A DNA stretch of 64,000 nucleotides from contig CM072862.1 in the NCBI GenBank assembly GCA_036937835.1, forward strand, positions 24,759,001 to 24,823,000, in the 5' to 3' direction. Positions 35,792 to 49,690 of this stretch are shown here, in pieces. The DNA is from Pampus argenteus (Eukaryota > Chordata > Actinopteri > Scombriformes > Stromateidae). Position numbers and translations under genes: made by a program. Position 1 is the stretch's first letter; every line of letters starts with the position of its first letter. The notes beneath the pieces were generated by a model that did not search any database, was not told where the DNA came from, and saw only the letters and a program-made list of their open reading frames with translations.

Positions 35792-38700
35792 CTGGTTACT
35801 GGCACTACTCCCATGAAAGCTTTGACCACATCACACGCTTTACATGCACGTTAACCAACAAACCACATTAGATTCTCCTACTAGTTCATTTCATAAGTAT
35901 CTATTTTGATAGTTCAATTCTTTGCAGGTCAATCAGCGCTAGCAGCCACGCTTCCTGTTGATTATGCCACCGCTGGCAGTCGGGAACAAACCTAATTATT
36001 TTCACGTCTCCGCCAGCATGTCTCCGTCAAGCCTCCGGCGTCGCCTTCAGCACCGAACCCTACGGGGGGAGAAAACTCTGTGGCAGTTCGGGGAAGTGAA
36101 TCGCAACAAGAAGTCACTTTTACAAGCACGAATATCCACTTGTTTCAAGAGGCTGTAAATAATTCAACAAACAAACTGGCTTAAATACAGTTTATGCAGA
36201 TTATCCAGCAGAAAATGAGTCTGGAGTTTGTTACCAGTCAAATAAGACAGTGAACCGTTTTTCTGCTTAGTGCAGACAAACACACTGATAACTGAAGTTA
36301 CAGTTCTGAAGATGTTTCCATGGTTACAGTTCAACAATAGCAGCAACTGATGCCATGGCAACAAAAGTCCTGCATGTCAAATCTCAAATAAGGTCAATCT
36401 TATTTTTCTTTTGTCAATTATCAAAAAAAAACAGAAAAATGCATCAATTTAAACAATTTTAATCCTTAAAAAAAATGCATTTCTTGCTCCAAGAAGAGTT
36501 TAACTTTAAAAATGTACAAATCAAAAAGTAAAGTACATTACTCTATGAAATGGACGAAAAGTCCCTTAAAGTAAATAAAACGACAAATAAAACGCTGAAT
36601 TACCGAGCTCGTATTGCATGTTATTCTTTAGTATTATAGATTTTACTTTGGTATTACATTTAAAAAAAAAACAAAAAAAACTTAGATGATAACCCTGAAC
36701 CTGAACTGGAGGCGTTCAGGTGCAGTGTTGAGCGTAGGTCACCTGTGTGTCGGAAGCTCACAGCTGCATACAAAAGACTTCAGCGACGCATGTAGGAAGC
36801 ATGTGTGTCTAGATGAGGGGGTAACACAAAATTAGCATCAACACAAATGTCTATGACATGTGGTCTAAGCTTTCCACCTCATTATCTCCATGCCAGGGTA
36901 AATGACAAACCTGCCCTCTAAAATGTATGAACACATTATGCAGCGCTCATCTCGCTCCTCCAGGCGTTTCCACCGCTGGGGCTCAGTGATTGGCATTCAT
37001 GGGCAGAGCTATGGTCACGCACTCAATTACCGGTCTCGTTAGCGGGGCAGGAGGCCAGAGGTCTTAACGAAGCCCGACCCCTCTTTTTATAATCCAGACA
37101 GGTGTGTGAAACGCAGGGCGAGGAGACTTCAGGATCAGCGAGGGTGAGATTACAGCGCTAATCCAATGTTTGTCTGACACTCGCATTGATCCTTTAATCC
37201 AGACTGCTGCTGCTTATCCATCTCCAGCCAGCTAGCAGTGCCAGCAACCGCTACTCAACAACCATAACACACAAACACACACACAAACCGGGATACAGAC
37301 ACCAGCTGTTGGGCTCAGCTGTGTCACAATGCCTGCTGGTGTATATACATATACACACACACACATTTATGCATACACAGATGGCCTAAATAGCAGGAAA
37401 TCATCTCACAAACATACATACATCAAAAAAACACTTAAGGAGCTGAGTGAATATTGAATACTGAATGCACAGTTCACAAAGAAGGAAAAGACGAGGTGAT
37501 AATGAACTTTAGCCCACTGTATTTACTGTACGTTTTACTGTGTGGGCGTATTTATAGTCTTCATTTCTTTCAATATTTCTCCTTTTTTTGCATTTTTATT
37601 TACGTTCCTATATGCATGCGTTCCTTTTTTCCCCCCCTTCATAAATGCAGGGTTTTTAATGGAGTATTTTTTCACCACTTGAGACCACACGCAGGCCTGT
37701 TAATCTATTTGCATACATGTATACAGCCATGAAGCTATGTGTTACATCACGCCATCATAATACAGCAAATACAGTAAATGCATATTACAAAACAAAATGT
37801 TGTGCAACATCCAATGCTAGCATTTCTAGAAGGGAATCATGGGACTCGTGAGGAATGTGTAATAAAGGGGAGTTAGCCCGGCGGTGCTAAGGCTATAAAC
37901 TGGCTCTGTTGGTGATGTGCACAGCCAGCAGCGGGAGGAAGCCTTTGTAGTTCCCCCCAGGTATGATAAGAGGCTGTCTCTAATCCCAGCGGATCGCACT
38001 AAGGAGATTCCAGCATCTGGGCGGCATGTGTAAGTGTCCTCGTAGGATCTGAATGTACACGGAGGCGATTTTCCAGCTCTCACCGATGTCGCCGTGTAAT
38101 ACCGCCAACTTTCTGTCTTAAACACGCTCACATATACACACACATTTATCTCCATAATATATAATATCTATGTTTCCTTTCCAGTTCCACAAAAAACACA
38201 TCTGGATACGGTAACTTTAACCAGAAGCATTCGGGGCGGTAGAGTGAGTCAAAAACATACTCTTATACTAACCAAATATCAACACATTTTGAACTAAAAT
38301 TGATTTTTGAGGACTGGATGTGGTAATTAACAGAAGTCTTGAACGCTGGTCAAACAGCCGTTCACTGGCAAAAACGGTGAAATACGGCTCAAATTTCACA
38401 TAAGTTTAGATGGTTTTAATACTGTTTTTTTTTTGTCTTGTCTATTTTTTTGTCTTAAAGCTGATAAATCTATAACAATAGATCTAAACCAGATGTTGAT
38501 GAGCTATTTTGCAGCATGCAGCATTCAAATAATCTACCAAGACTGTGCACTTACCAAAAAAAAAGGCAGAAAATTTTTTTTTTTGACGGATGGCGCTGCA
38601 TTTTTGTCATCTGTGTTGGCACCACTGCTGCAGCGACACACCGTCCTCATTTAAATAAAGAAGAAAGCTGCAATTTTTACATGTTGAGCAACCTGAGTAC

Positions 38701-40253
38701 TGTTTTATAATGTTGCATGTTGAGGCAAGAGGTGGAGAAAGAGAAAGTGGTGGACCAAAAAAACGGAAAGAAAAGGGTCACACAAAAAAAAAGGCCGAAA
38801 CATTTCCAGGGAAAATCGAGACATGATAAAACCCTGGAAACTCAAATCCAGTTCAAACACGGTTGAGCATTAAGTGAAAAGTAAAGCATATTGTAACCCA
38901 GACGCACCACACGTACAACAACTAGCCCAGAGGAAGTCACATGTCTCCCCTCTGTGTTTTCCCATCTCCAGGCTGGCAGACCATGTGGTGAGAAATGCCC
39001 GCTCCGACACTTTCCATGCTGTCTCATCACACAGGTAATTAAAAACAGCCTGCACGGGTCTGTGATTTGAGCTGATGGTATGTACACACAATGTAGGTGG
39101 GCCCCCAAACACTGAAAGCCACAGCTTTCCATTCGGTAAACCAACAATTCATTGAGACTTCAGAGTTGCGGTGTGCAGCGGAGGTGACATGTTGGAGTTA
39201 CCACAGTCGAACCGGCGGGCTGAAGAAACTGGACCAGTGTTTTTCTTTTGTGGTGCCAGGCGAAGACGTGCAGAACGGCCAAGCAGCGAGAATAACGACG
39301 TTTTATTATAGCATAGGAGGTTTTCATTATAAAGAGAGCCTTTCACGTGGAAATGACTACATTACTTTTAGTTTTTTTTTGGGGGGGAAAAAAGCCTTTG
39401 TGCTAAGTGGATGGAAATTTCTGCGCAGATTCCAATCAATATTTCCACACAGCAGCAATCTAGAAAACATGTTGACAGCAAGGCAAAATGAATGCAAATG
39501 GACTGCTCAAAATGAAAATGTGCTCTTTAATGACTAGTCTGGTGGGGGTTTGTCTTTTTTCTTCTCAAAAAGCGTCGAGCGTCGGCAGCAGACTAAAATG
39601 AACCCAAGGTGCTGTGTGTCAATCTGTTATCCTGTCAGCTTCCAGATGCTCCTCTCCCTCCCGCCCCTCCTTCCAAACACCACTCCTCTGCAGAGAGGAG
39701 GTCATGTGCAGGCCTCTGATCTCCTCACGTTCGCCCTACAGCAAAACATTGAGCATGTGTGTAGTTCAGCCGTAAATACCTCCAGCTTTCTACGTGTGTT
39801 CTGTTATTATTCTGTTCATGTTCAGTGACGGAGGATTTGCAACGTGTGTGTGTGTTTTCTGCTCTGTTTTTGGCCTTCGATAAATGCGCTGGCAGCATTT
39901 CGGAGCATTTCTGTCCCTCATCCATCCATCTCGTGGAACCGGCTGCAGTATATCCGTGCTTCTGGCCGGACAGCTGAGGACAGCAGCGCTTGTGACAAAG
40001 GTCAAAGATGGAATAAACACATCCATAGTCTTGTTTTGGAGAGTTTCGGGGGAAGGCGTGTTATATCAAACCCCTCCTGCTTCCTAAACCATCAGAGTCC
40101 CATAATGGCCCCCCACTGGGGACAGTTTATTTCGCACCCGATACGTGATCATACAGAGCAGATCCTCCCCGCGTTCATCTCCCCACCACCTCCATCGAAA
40201 TCATCGTCCGCCCATCTGGCCTGACTGGTCCTGTCCCTCTCGAGGATGCTCAC
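35789..40253. other. Gene-free stretch
   Basis: No confident exon. It holds paired X-box-like sites at 36314 and 36349 and a complex repeat-free segment at 36880-37110 resembling conserved noncoding DNA. A 146-codon frame at 39097-39537 starts at GTG and has no recognisable domain. Confidence 0.45.
36314..36362 (+). promoter_or_regulatory. Pair of imperfect RFX X-box-like sites
   Basis: GTTTCCATGGTTAC (36314-36327, two mismatches) and GATGCCATGGCAAC (36349-36362, one mismatch) are 21 bp apart in the same orientation. Confidence 0.3.
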
Positions 40254-40276
40254 CTGTCTCCATTAATGAGGGCTCC
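40254..40276 (-). other. Candidate 23-nt microexon
   Basis: On the minus strand a strong acceptor (a CT-rich tract of about 40 nt, then ATGCAAG) is followed 23 nt later by a consensus donor GACAG|GTGAGC. The exon would be GGAGCC...GAGACAG, open in two frames. No coding context ties it to another exon, so it could be coincidence. Confidence 0.25.
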
Positions 40277-40840
40277 CTTGCATAGAAATGGGGTAGGAGT
40301 TAGAGAGAGAGAGGGAGGGGAGTGAAAGGAGGGGAGTGGGAGGCTCTGACAGCCCTTTCCTCGTGATAGATGACGGATGGGAGATGAAAAAAAAGCCAGA
40401 AGCAGAATAATTTCTGCAGGGAATAAGCATGTCGTTGGGCTCCTGTAAAGAGTCGAGCGTCTTTGATAAAGCGTAGCGGATAAAATCTTCCTTGAATGCT
40501 TTAAGAACCTCTGGTGAGATATTTCTGTTGGTTAACGGAGAAGAAAGTGAAATAAGAGGAAGGACATTCATTCATTCATATTCTTAAATTAGAAGATAAC
40601 ACAGCTGACAAATTTAATGGCCTTTTTCTGACATTTTATAGGTTGAATGATTTGAAGGTTTATTGAAAAATAACTGACAGATGAATCAATAATTAGAATA
40701 AAGGTTAGCAGCAGATATACAGTAAGTGACAACAATAATGTATCGCGGGCAGCATGAGTCTCCCACCCGAATTATTGCAGACGTGCAGTGCCATACCCTG
40801 AGGTGTAACACCTGCTCTAAGACCCCCCACCAACAGCCAC

Positions 40841-40846
<6 letters not shown>

Positions 40847-40885
<39 letters not shown>
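40847..40885 (+). repeat. (CA)19 microsatellite
   Basis: Uninterrupted CA tract. Confidence 0.97.
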
Positions 40886-40887
<2 letters not shown>

Positions 40888-41966
40888 CAGACACACAGAG
40901 TGCTCAAGGGCACGAAACAAGAACAAAATACCGGGGACACGCTTTGACATCAAGATGGGTCACACACAATGAAGCCCTGAGGAGAGCTTTAACAGCACAT
41001 CACAACAAAGAGACAGACGCAGACGCACAAACACGCACCAACACAGCAGACGCAAATATCTCAACACTGAGCACAGCTGGAGATGAAATGTCTCCACTCG
41101 TCAGCGGAGAAAACCAACAATTAACGAGAGAATCGGCTGTCAAATGAGGGGTGAAAGTAGACAGAGACACGTCTGAGGCTTGTGGGGGGGTGATGTTGCT
41201 TTAGGTGAGACAATGAAATATAATCCAGTATGAAGACGTCGACCATGTCAGAAACACAGCGCTGTGTAGCGTTCACAGACTCACGGCGGCGTCAATCACG
41301 AGGAAGAAAGAAAGATAAACATCACGGGTGATTACAGTAATTACAGTAAAGCAATCAGTGCATTTACTGCACAACTTTAGAAGGTGATTTCCTGCAACAC
41401 AACTGCCTTCGGACAACCGGCCTTAAATAGTTGTGTTCAGCTATCGGTCGTACAGTATATATAGTATATATATATATGTATATATGTTAAATGTCAGTGC
41501 CCTTTGCCTCTGAGGGAACAACGAGTAAAGCTGCACGTTACGTAAGACTCAGGATTCAGTTCTCGAGCTTTACTGGCGTTTTTTCTTTTATAAATGTATC
41601 GCTGGTGAGTAAGTATTATTTATATTATACTCGTTATCCAAAAATATAGAGCAGAAATGCTAAATAAATAGAAATTTAATGTTTTTATCACTACTTTATA
41701 GTGGATGACCTGTTCAGGCCATCTGACCTTCACACAGTCAGTCTGACATTTTATGGTCTCTCTGCATTAGCCTTACTCTTTATCAAAATCACCGCGGCAA
41801 CCTGCAAGACGGCGAGGAGGGTGATCTTCTCCTCTCCTCTCCAAACACACCCTCCATTATTCTCCAGCGCCTTCATCTCTGCTCTCAAAAGGTCAGGTCA
41901 GCCGTATAAAGTGATCGGTGTCTATTTTAATCGCTCCCTTTCTCTCCTTTTTTAAAATCTCTTTCT

Positions 41967-41968
<2 letters not shown>
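40886..41968. other. Gene-free stretch
   Basis: Contains a TATATA-rich run at 41453-41484. No exon supported. Confidence 0.5.

Positions 41969-42008
<40 letters not shown>
41969..42008 (+). repeat. (GT)19 microsatellite
   Basis: TG tract ending in GAGAG. Confidence 0.96.
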
Positions 42009-42441
42009 AGGAAATGCAGGTTTCAAAATGAAGATGTATTAATGAGAAACAGCAGGAAACGAACACGGCTCCTCTGTGTTATTCACACGTTTTATATCTC
42101 AAATATAATATAAGAGTTGTTGCAGAAACACATCAGATGCGCACAAGAAAAAGTCTGAGGAGAGAATTGGAGCCAAATGATTTCATTTCTCGATGCTGCA
42201 CCTTCGCATTCCTGCACGATACAAAGACATGTCCTCGATAGCAGGACGGACATATGAAGAGATCATATGATAAATATATAATGCAGCCAGCCGGGCTGGT
42301 ACAACGTGAGTGAGGCCTGAGGTTTTTGGGTTTTCTTTTTTTTTTTTACGAGGGTTGTTTAATTATTCATAAACAGGATGAGGTTTCCAGGATGCTGCGC
42401 TCATTGTTGGCTGTAAGCTGGTCCATTCATTCACTCACTCC

Positions 42442-42442
<1 letters not shown>

Positions 42443-42475
<33 letters not shown>
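42443..42475 (+). repeat. (AC)16 microsatellite
   Basis: Uninterrupted AC tract. Confidence 0.97.
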
Positions 42476-42477
<2 letters not shown>

Positions 42478-42721
42478 GCTTCACTGTTTAAAAGTAGGCG
42501 ACGCTGAGTTTTGAAAACGATTTTGACAAAAGTGCCTAAGAGTGTCCGTCATAAAAACAGGCAGTAAAAACTCCAAATCAATGCTGTGACTCGGTGATAA
42601 AAGCCTGGGATCAATAACTCATGTCACCATGTTATAGGGCCTGACACAGACGCCCGGCCTCCACGTTTTAATATTTTATTAGTCTCATCCGCTATCTCCC
42701 ACCAATCAGTCGATACCCTGA

Positions 42722-42723
42722 CA

Positions 42724-42799
<76 letters not shown>
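42722..42799 (+). repeat. (GA)n microsatellite, about 78 bp
   Basis: Purine-only GA tract with a few ACAG interruptions; on minus it translates as Ser-Leu repeats. Mirror-symmetric purine tracts of this length can form triplex DNA. Confidence 0.95.
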
Positions 42800-43001
42800 C
42801 ACTGACAGCGCATGGCGTCAATCATTTTTTCTAATGATTACCACCATCATCAATTTATGTGTGTTTTTTTTGGAAATCAATGAACTATTTAATCCATAAA
42901 ATCTCAAGTCTTCCTCATGCAGGTGATTCTTATTAACCACCATCATCAGGTTTATGAACAAACAGCTGCACAAACGTCCTGCATGAGCAGTTAACGAGAC
43001 G

Positions 43002-43033
43002 ATAATAATAAAATAATAATAATAATAATAATG
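43002..43033 (+). repeat. (AAT)n microsatellite
   Basis: AAT triplets with one slip near 43011. Confidence 0.94.
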
Positions 43034-44486
43034 ATAACGAGACGTATGGACAGAAGGGAGCGTTTGTATGCAGACGAAGAAGTAGAAGAAGAAGGGGATT
43101 CATTTTGCTCCCTCGGTCTCTCTCTAAAGATCGCCTAGATGCAGTTTGTGTGCAGAATATTGATCGTATTTACCCCTCATCTGATTACCTGAGCGTGCAG
43201 GGATGTGGACGTTAGTCTAATATTTGCAGCGAGTATCCCGGTCTTGTTACCCCTGAGGTGTGGAGGGGATTGCAGCACAGCGATCAATAGACGTTTCAAA
43301 ATAGGAGGGAGATAGAAAGTAGAAAAAAAAAACTACAATCTACATAGTAATGTGGAGAGCTCTCTCACATATTGCCTCCTTCTTCTTCTTCTTCTCCTCC
43401 GGATATTTTCACTCCTAATTTGGTCAAGTAAAATAAATTATAAAGTGTTTTTTATGAAACAAACTGCAAAACTTTCCTCCGACTTTCACCAAGTCTGAAT
43501 GTTTCTCTGCTTCCTGTTTTGTTGATGTTGTTTTCCCAGTTCAGACGGGATCTGAAGGTGTAAACAGTCGACGAGGAAACCAGAAGGCTCAAAAACAAAC
43601 AAAAACAAATCTACGATAAATCCTCGAATAAACTGCTTCATAACTGACTTCGTTTTGTGTTAAAATAAAGTCAGGTGTTCTTCAACTAGAGCAAAATTAA
43701 ACTATATGAACACAATTAAGTAAATGTGGTGCTTGTTTTTCGGACCCTAACGAGCTTACAGAGCAACAAATGAAAGCGACATCCAGATCTGAGCTCCGTC
43801 TACCTTCCAGACGCTTCTCCTCCTTTTTGCCAGCTCTCTGGAGAATCTGATGGCATTTAACACCACGCTGATATTCTGCAGAGGTTGCACTGTCTGGGTC
43901 ACCACGACGACATAAAGAGACGAGAAGAAAGAGAAAGAGGGGGGAGGAGAAGAGGGGAAACGTGCGCCTGGAGTTTACACAGCGAGTCCATTGTGTATTC
44001 ACGAGTGTGACTGTTTCATTTTCTGAACTCTCTGGAGTATTTCCTGACTCAGAATAAAAGCCGAGCCTCCGCTTTATGTAGTCGGTGCTTGCTGAGGATG
44101 AACGAATGAAGGACTGCTGGCTCGTCTCAGGATCACGTCAGAGGCAAGCGCGGCGATTCAGGACGGACGGGAAGGTGCAGGGTCAAAAACGTCTTCAGAG
44201 GGAGAAAACTCAAACCTCATCAATAACACGGTGGTTTAAACACGCTTCTACTGCGTGTTTGTCGTAGCGCTTCAGAGCATTTACATGCATGTTTAGTTTT
44301 TCCTCGATCCCACATCGTCGCTCCACTTGTTGCCACTGTACACCTTCTCGTGTTGCAGATTTCCATTTGAGCTGCTGCTTCACTATACGAGTTCAAAACA
44401 ATATTAATTCCTCAGCCAGGTGTCCAGATCGTCTCCTGCCAGCACGCCACGAGGAGCCCACGGCATGAGCCAAAACAACAGGGAGG

Positions 44487-44490
<4 letters not shown>
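43034..44490. other. Gene-free stretch
   Basis: CTT triplets at 43378-43394 and single-copy DNA. No exon supported. Confidence 0.5.

Positions 44491-44522
<32 letters not shown>
44491..44522 (+). repeat. (TG)16 microsatellite
   Basis: Uninterrupted TG tract. Confidence 0.97.
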
Positions 44523-44525
<3 letters not shown>

Positions 44526-45407
44526 GGGGTTGCCTTTAGAAAACATTACGCTATTACAGCCTGAGTAAATCAGCACAGTAGGGTGAGGGGCGTGAAGTGT
44601 CTGGCTCACAGCGAGGGGTTCGCAGGAAATCAATGGAAGAGGGAAAGAGGAATTGCCTCTGGCGAAAGAGAGACGACAGAACGACGACGGTGTGGAAAAA
44701 AAAGGGAAGAGAAGGTGGAGGAAGAAGGTGAAAAGTGATGGAGACGATATAAACACATATATCACGAGCCAAATATCAACATCCTGCAGCCGACGAGTGA
44801 CCCAGATGATGGATCTGCATTTACTGCGATGATAAAAAAGAAAAACTGAAACTGAAATATTTCCTCAACCAATAAAATCAATGATATACATTGGATCTTT
44901 TTTATACCCTGAAAAAATAAAATACCTTAACAGAGCTGAAATACAGTTTAAACATGTAAGTAAATAAGAAGATGATGAAAGATGATTAAACACACGTTGG
45001 AGTCGTTTGGATTTCGAGGAAAAAAAAAACTCATCAAGAAGAAACTGATTTGCACTAAAATCACGGTCACGACACATTGTAGAAAATACCGGATAACTGG
45101 ACTCTACTGTGAATATCTCCACATCCATGCATCAGTCATCTGGGTTCAGGTTTCGGTTGAAGCCCCGGCATCCCTACCCACATCCTCGAGCTCCTCCTGG
45201 GAATCCCAAGAGGTGCATATTCCGGGTTTTCCCTGGAATTTCCCTGTTGGACGTGTAAAGGATACTTCCACAAATAATTGAGCTGCTCGTTCTATTGAGA
45301 TGGATTTTAGGCACGTTATGGAAAACGGTAAACTGGTCGTGTTGGGGGAAATTAAAAAAAAAAAAAAAGCATTCAACAGAAGCGTTGTACATGTGTAGAG
45401 GCAAAGT

Positions 45408-45409
45408 AT

Positions 45410-45440
<31 letters not shown>

Positions 45441-45442
45441 GT
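45408..45442 (+). repeat. (AC)n-(AT)n compound microsatellite
   Basis: AC units followed directly by AT units. Confidence 0.95.
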
Positions 45443-45614
45443 ATAATGAAGTATTAATGAAGAGTTCAGGTTTGAGAAATGTAAACAAAGTTAGACATCA
45501 GTATTTTCTGACGTCGTCTGTTTATGCAAAACAGATAAAATCCAAGGAGAAATAAATGAAAACACTGGAGACACAGATGTGCCCTGTGCTGCTTTATTAA
45601 CAGGCAGATCTGCA

Positions 45615-45636
45615 ACACACACACGCACACGCACAC

Positions 45637-45689
<53 letters not shown>
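45615..45689 (+). repeat. (AC)n microsatellite with CG interruptions
   Basis: AC tract with three ACGC interruptions in its left third, then a pure AC run. Confidence 0.97.
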
Positions 45690-45691
<2 letters not shown>

Positions 45692-48600
45692 TCCACATCC
45701 ACAAACAGCCCAATTACCAGAAGGCAACGCAGTAAGCAGTCCACGGTAATACATCTGCCGTCCTACAGGGGGACGAAGGACAAATTTCTTCTGAATGAAA
45801 AAGAAAGAAATGTGTGAGAGCAGATGCAACGAGGAGGAACAGATGTTTGCTGTTGCTCTACACGTCTACAACTTTATATTCCAAACATTTATAGTTTTAA
45901 ATCTTTACATTAAAACATATCCCCCAGTTTCCCTTTATTGTGATACTATCTACTCACTGCTTTCATCGCTGTGTGGAAACCAGGTCTCTGTTTTTGTATT
46001 AAGTTTCAAGGTAAGATAACAAGTACATCATGTTTAAATCTTTACATCAGGTTGGAGCAGAAAGTAAAGACAATATTAAGACCAGCTGCAGTCCCGAGCT
46101 GCAGGATCAGAGACTCAAGATTCAAGATAAAAGCTGTGATTATTTATTGAATTCGTCTGTTTGGATTCCTTCAGTCATAAAATGAGGTGGAATCAAAGGA
46201 GGAGATGAATATAAAATATGAGCCTGTGTGTGAAAATGAAAACCTATTATAGATAAAAACACATCTGGTGCTTTAAATGTTCAACCGTCTTACAAGCTTC
46301 AAAGCAAGAAGCACTGCTAGTGGTCCAGATGTGAGGAAATATGAGGTAAATATTCTGATAATCAACTCAACAAAAACATCAGTGATTGAACAACCACAGG
46401 CAGGTTTCTGTAAAACGTTAGATTTATTTTACACCCGCTTTCCCTGAACGTTACGTTTCAGACACAACTTCCTCTGCAGCAGTAGCGCAGCGATAAATCA
46501 GGTGCAACAGATATTTATATGAATTTCTAGTCCTACTGCTCTCATATTTTTGCGTCTTTAAACGGGAACGCCACACTGCATGAGCTCAAACACCCGCTTT
46601 TACTTCTATTTTACAGTCTCAAAACCTCAAAGCCCTTTTAGGTAATAAAAGACAAATACAAACCCAAAAGAAATCCCAAGTAAACATCCCGTAATAGTAA
46701 ATGTTATTGTTTTAGGGTTCACAAGGTTCCCGGAGCTGAGTAAACGAGTTGAAGCACAAGGACTCGGACTCTATTTGACTCACCTGCACTTATTTACATT
46801 TGCATTTATTCATTTATCTTTGCTATTGTAGTGGATATATGGAAATAGTCTCGACACACACACACACACAAACTATCAGTGATATTGTGTATGTATGAGC
46901 TAAATGAATGCAGACAGCCTACTTGTGTTTACATGTATTTCTCTCGAACGCACCTCTCTTTGAGACACACTGCGCAGTTTTGTTGTACGCTAATTAAACC
47001 TGCATTTATTCCACAATATTCTGATGCAAAAAGCCAACATGATTAACACGTCCTGCGGTATTTGTGGTCTGTTTTGACATTTTGTGCAGAGAAAAGCGAG
47101 GCGTCGTTTGTTGGCGTCAAAAGATGTTAAGCAAAAATGTATATAAGAGAAGATTAATACCATTTATACAGAATAAAATACACCTGTCTGAGTGGTAAAT
47201 GACTCCAAACGGGGGGAAACGACAAGCCAACAGTTAACAAAACACCAGAAATATCGATATCTTGCTTGATTAACCCGTAATGTAATGAAAGAGTTTTACG
47301 GTGGTTATTTGCTGCACTATTTGCTGGGAGCAGGTTGTCAAGTAAGCAGCCGAGACTCCAGGAATTACGACTCCCTGCCAGGAAATATTTAGCCTATATC
47401 TCTCTTATACAAGGCAGAGGGAAAATCTGTCCACAGAGACACTTAACACACTCAGATGTCATCAGTCATGTTCAATGTGGACCAGGTGTAATAATAAAGT
47501 GCTGTAATATACTGCTGTAATATAGTTTCGTCTTTATTGGTCCTTCATCTCTTACTCACGTCTACTTCAGTTTGCGATTTTCTCCATTTCATAAAAAAAA
47601 TGCAGACGCATTAATGAGAAAAGCCTTGTTGACGTCGTTCTATCCGAATCCTACATGGAGGTTATGAAACAAGCAGGAGCAAAAAACAACAACTTTGTTT
47701 TAAAGTCTAACTTCAGGTTTCAAAAGTGTTTTCTGACAGAGAGGATTGAAGGTTTTCGGGGGGTTGAAATGAGGTTTTCTTGCTACCACTTAGCCTGTGA
47801 TTGCATCATCTCGTGTAGGATCTGTGGTGTGCAAAGCCGCCCAGTGATTAGCGTACACGTACAACGGAGCTCACGACAGAGTTGTTGTACTATAAGAGGA
47901 AAGATGTGGCCGCAACTGATGAAGTGGTTGTTTTAAAAGAGAGGCGAGGACAGCAGCAACATGTCTGATGACCTTTACCCCGAGGGGACCAGACGACAGA
48001 AGTGCTGATGTGGTAGACGTCCAAGTGTGTCTGTGTCTCTCAATTTTAATGATATACCGCGCCCGTATTTACCCACGACCATTCAGCAAAATTTGAATCA
48101 GTTACTTAAGCAATATTTGCTTATATATATATATATTTATTTCAATAATTTATAAGACCCGCGATCAAGGAGGAGGGAAAGAAAAAGATGGATCAATAAA
48201 CATCTGGAAACAGAGCACAGGTGAAAAGTGTCTGCGAGGAGCCGCTGTGGTGTGTCGAGGCGGCGGGGGTGGACAGACTGTGATGGATCCTCACTCGGGG
48301 GAGGTGACAGAGGCAGCGAGAGGTGTCTCGGGATGGAGGAGTAATCTTCCCGCGCGCTGATGAGCGCTTCGCCTCGCCTCATACATCATCAGCGGGCGAC
48401 AGCGCCTCTGGACTCCAGTCGATATCATCAGAGTTCGATGGCCGTTTTTTTTCTCTCTACGAATGTCTCGCAACGTACGTTACAAAGCTGACGGGGTGAG
48501 AAGCTGTTACTGGACACATACTAATAATAAATAAAACTGTAATTGTTGTAAAAAAAAAAAAAAAAGATAAGAAAAACAATAATAAAGAAAGAACCCGACA

Positions 48601-49320
48601 ACAACAGGAAATTAGGTTACTCCTGCAAGATCCATCATTAAAACCGGTGAATTATTACAGAACATAAAACGAGGACTACCAAAAATAAAACAAATGGACC
48701 AGGGAGACTTGTCTTCCAGGTCTCATTTGTAATGCCTGTAAACCTTGTAAAATGAGGCCAGGTTTCTGTGAGGAAACATTTATTGGAGTTTGCTCTTCTG
48801 ACACACTTTAACTGCAAGTCAACACACCAGAAGACCTTGAGAAGTTGTTTTATTGTGACCGACACCAGACCGGCAGCATCTTGGCAGGTTGATAAGATAA
48901 GAAACGCAACGGTTCAGATGGTCAAGGCCCCCAACAATCGTCAATCTTGTCAAAGCACACCTGAGAAAATGCTGTAATGTCAAAGCAGACGGAACAAATC
49001 CACATCCACATTCAGAGCCTCCGCAACTTCCTCCTCATAACTATCATTTTGTTGTATTTTTAAGTTGCAAATCAAATTCATCGACATAGAAGGGGAAAAA
49101 AATAATCACATATTTGGGTTTTATAATCTTCCTTCTATCATTGGACGATAAAAAACTCGGAGAAACCAAACAGAAGAGCAAGAGAGGAGGCAACGAAGCT
49201 GTAAAATATAGATATCCTAAATATTCAATAACAGAGCCACTAGCAGACTTACATTACACCCTTTGCACAAACACAGACTGTCAATGTGCCCTTAGATTGA
49301 ACTACGGAGTCAAACCATAA
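45690..49320. other. Gene-free stretch
   Basis: A short (CA) tract at 46855-46871, a TATA-type run at 48122-48135 and an A run at 48550-48564. No exon supported. Confidence 0.5.
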
Positions 49321-49329
49321 TCTGTATTC

Positions 49330-49690
49330 TGCTCACAGTGGCAGCGGAGGCCCGACGGCGCTCCACCTGCACGCCGACGCTTTAACAAATCAGCCTCGGC
49401 TGCTCAGTCATTGTCCTGTTTGAGAATGGCGGGTATCAAAAAGGTAATACTGCAACGCGCTTGTATTCACACATCATCCCATTCACATCGCTCTGCATGT
49501 ATGGCTCTGGAGGCGCTATTATTTCACGCTGCATTTCAATGGGCTATTTTCCATACTGCACTATAGGACTGTTATCACCCATCGCCCGACGCTGAGATAT
49601 GGTTCAGGCTTTATTGCATTTCCATGGAGCTGAGTGTTCCTCGGCTCTAGCGTAGTGTTATCTTAGGCAGCTTACGGTGATCCTTCACTA
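49330..49690. other. Candidate conserved noncoding element
   Basis: Repeat-free, complex sequence with phrases typical of vertebrate enhancers (GGCGCTATTATTTCACGCTG, CAATGGGCTATTTTCCATAC). No simple repeats or exons within it. Confidence 0.3.

Noticed and set aside
35358..35816. 152-codon plus frame
   Set aside because: It joins two CA tracts (Thr-His runs) and has no family resemblance.
39097..39537. 146-codon plus frame
   Set aside because: Starts at GTG, which is not a usual animal start, and shows no recognisable domain or splice signals.
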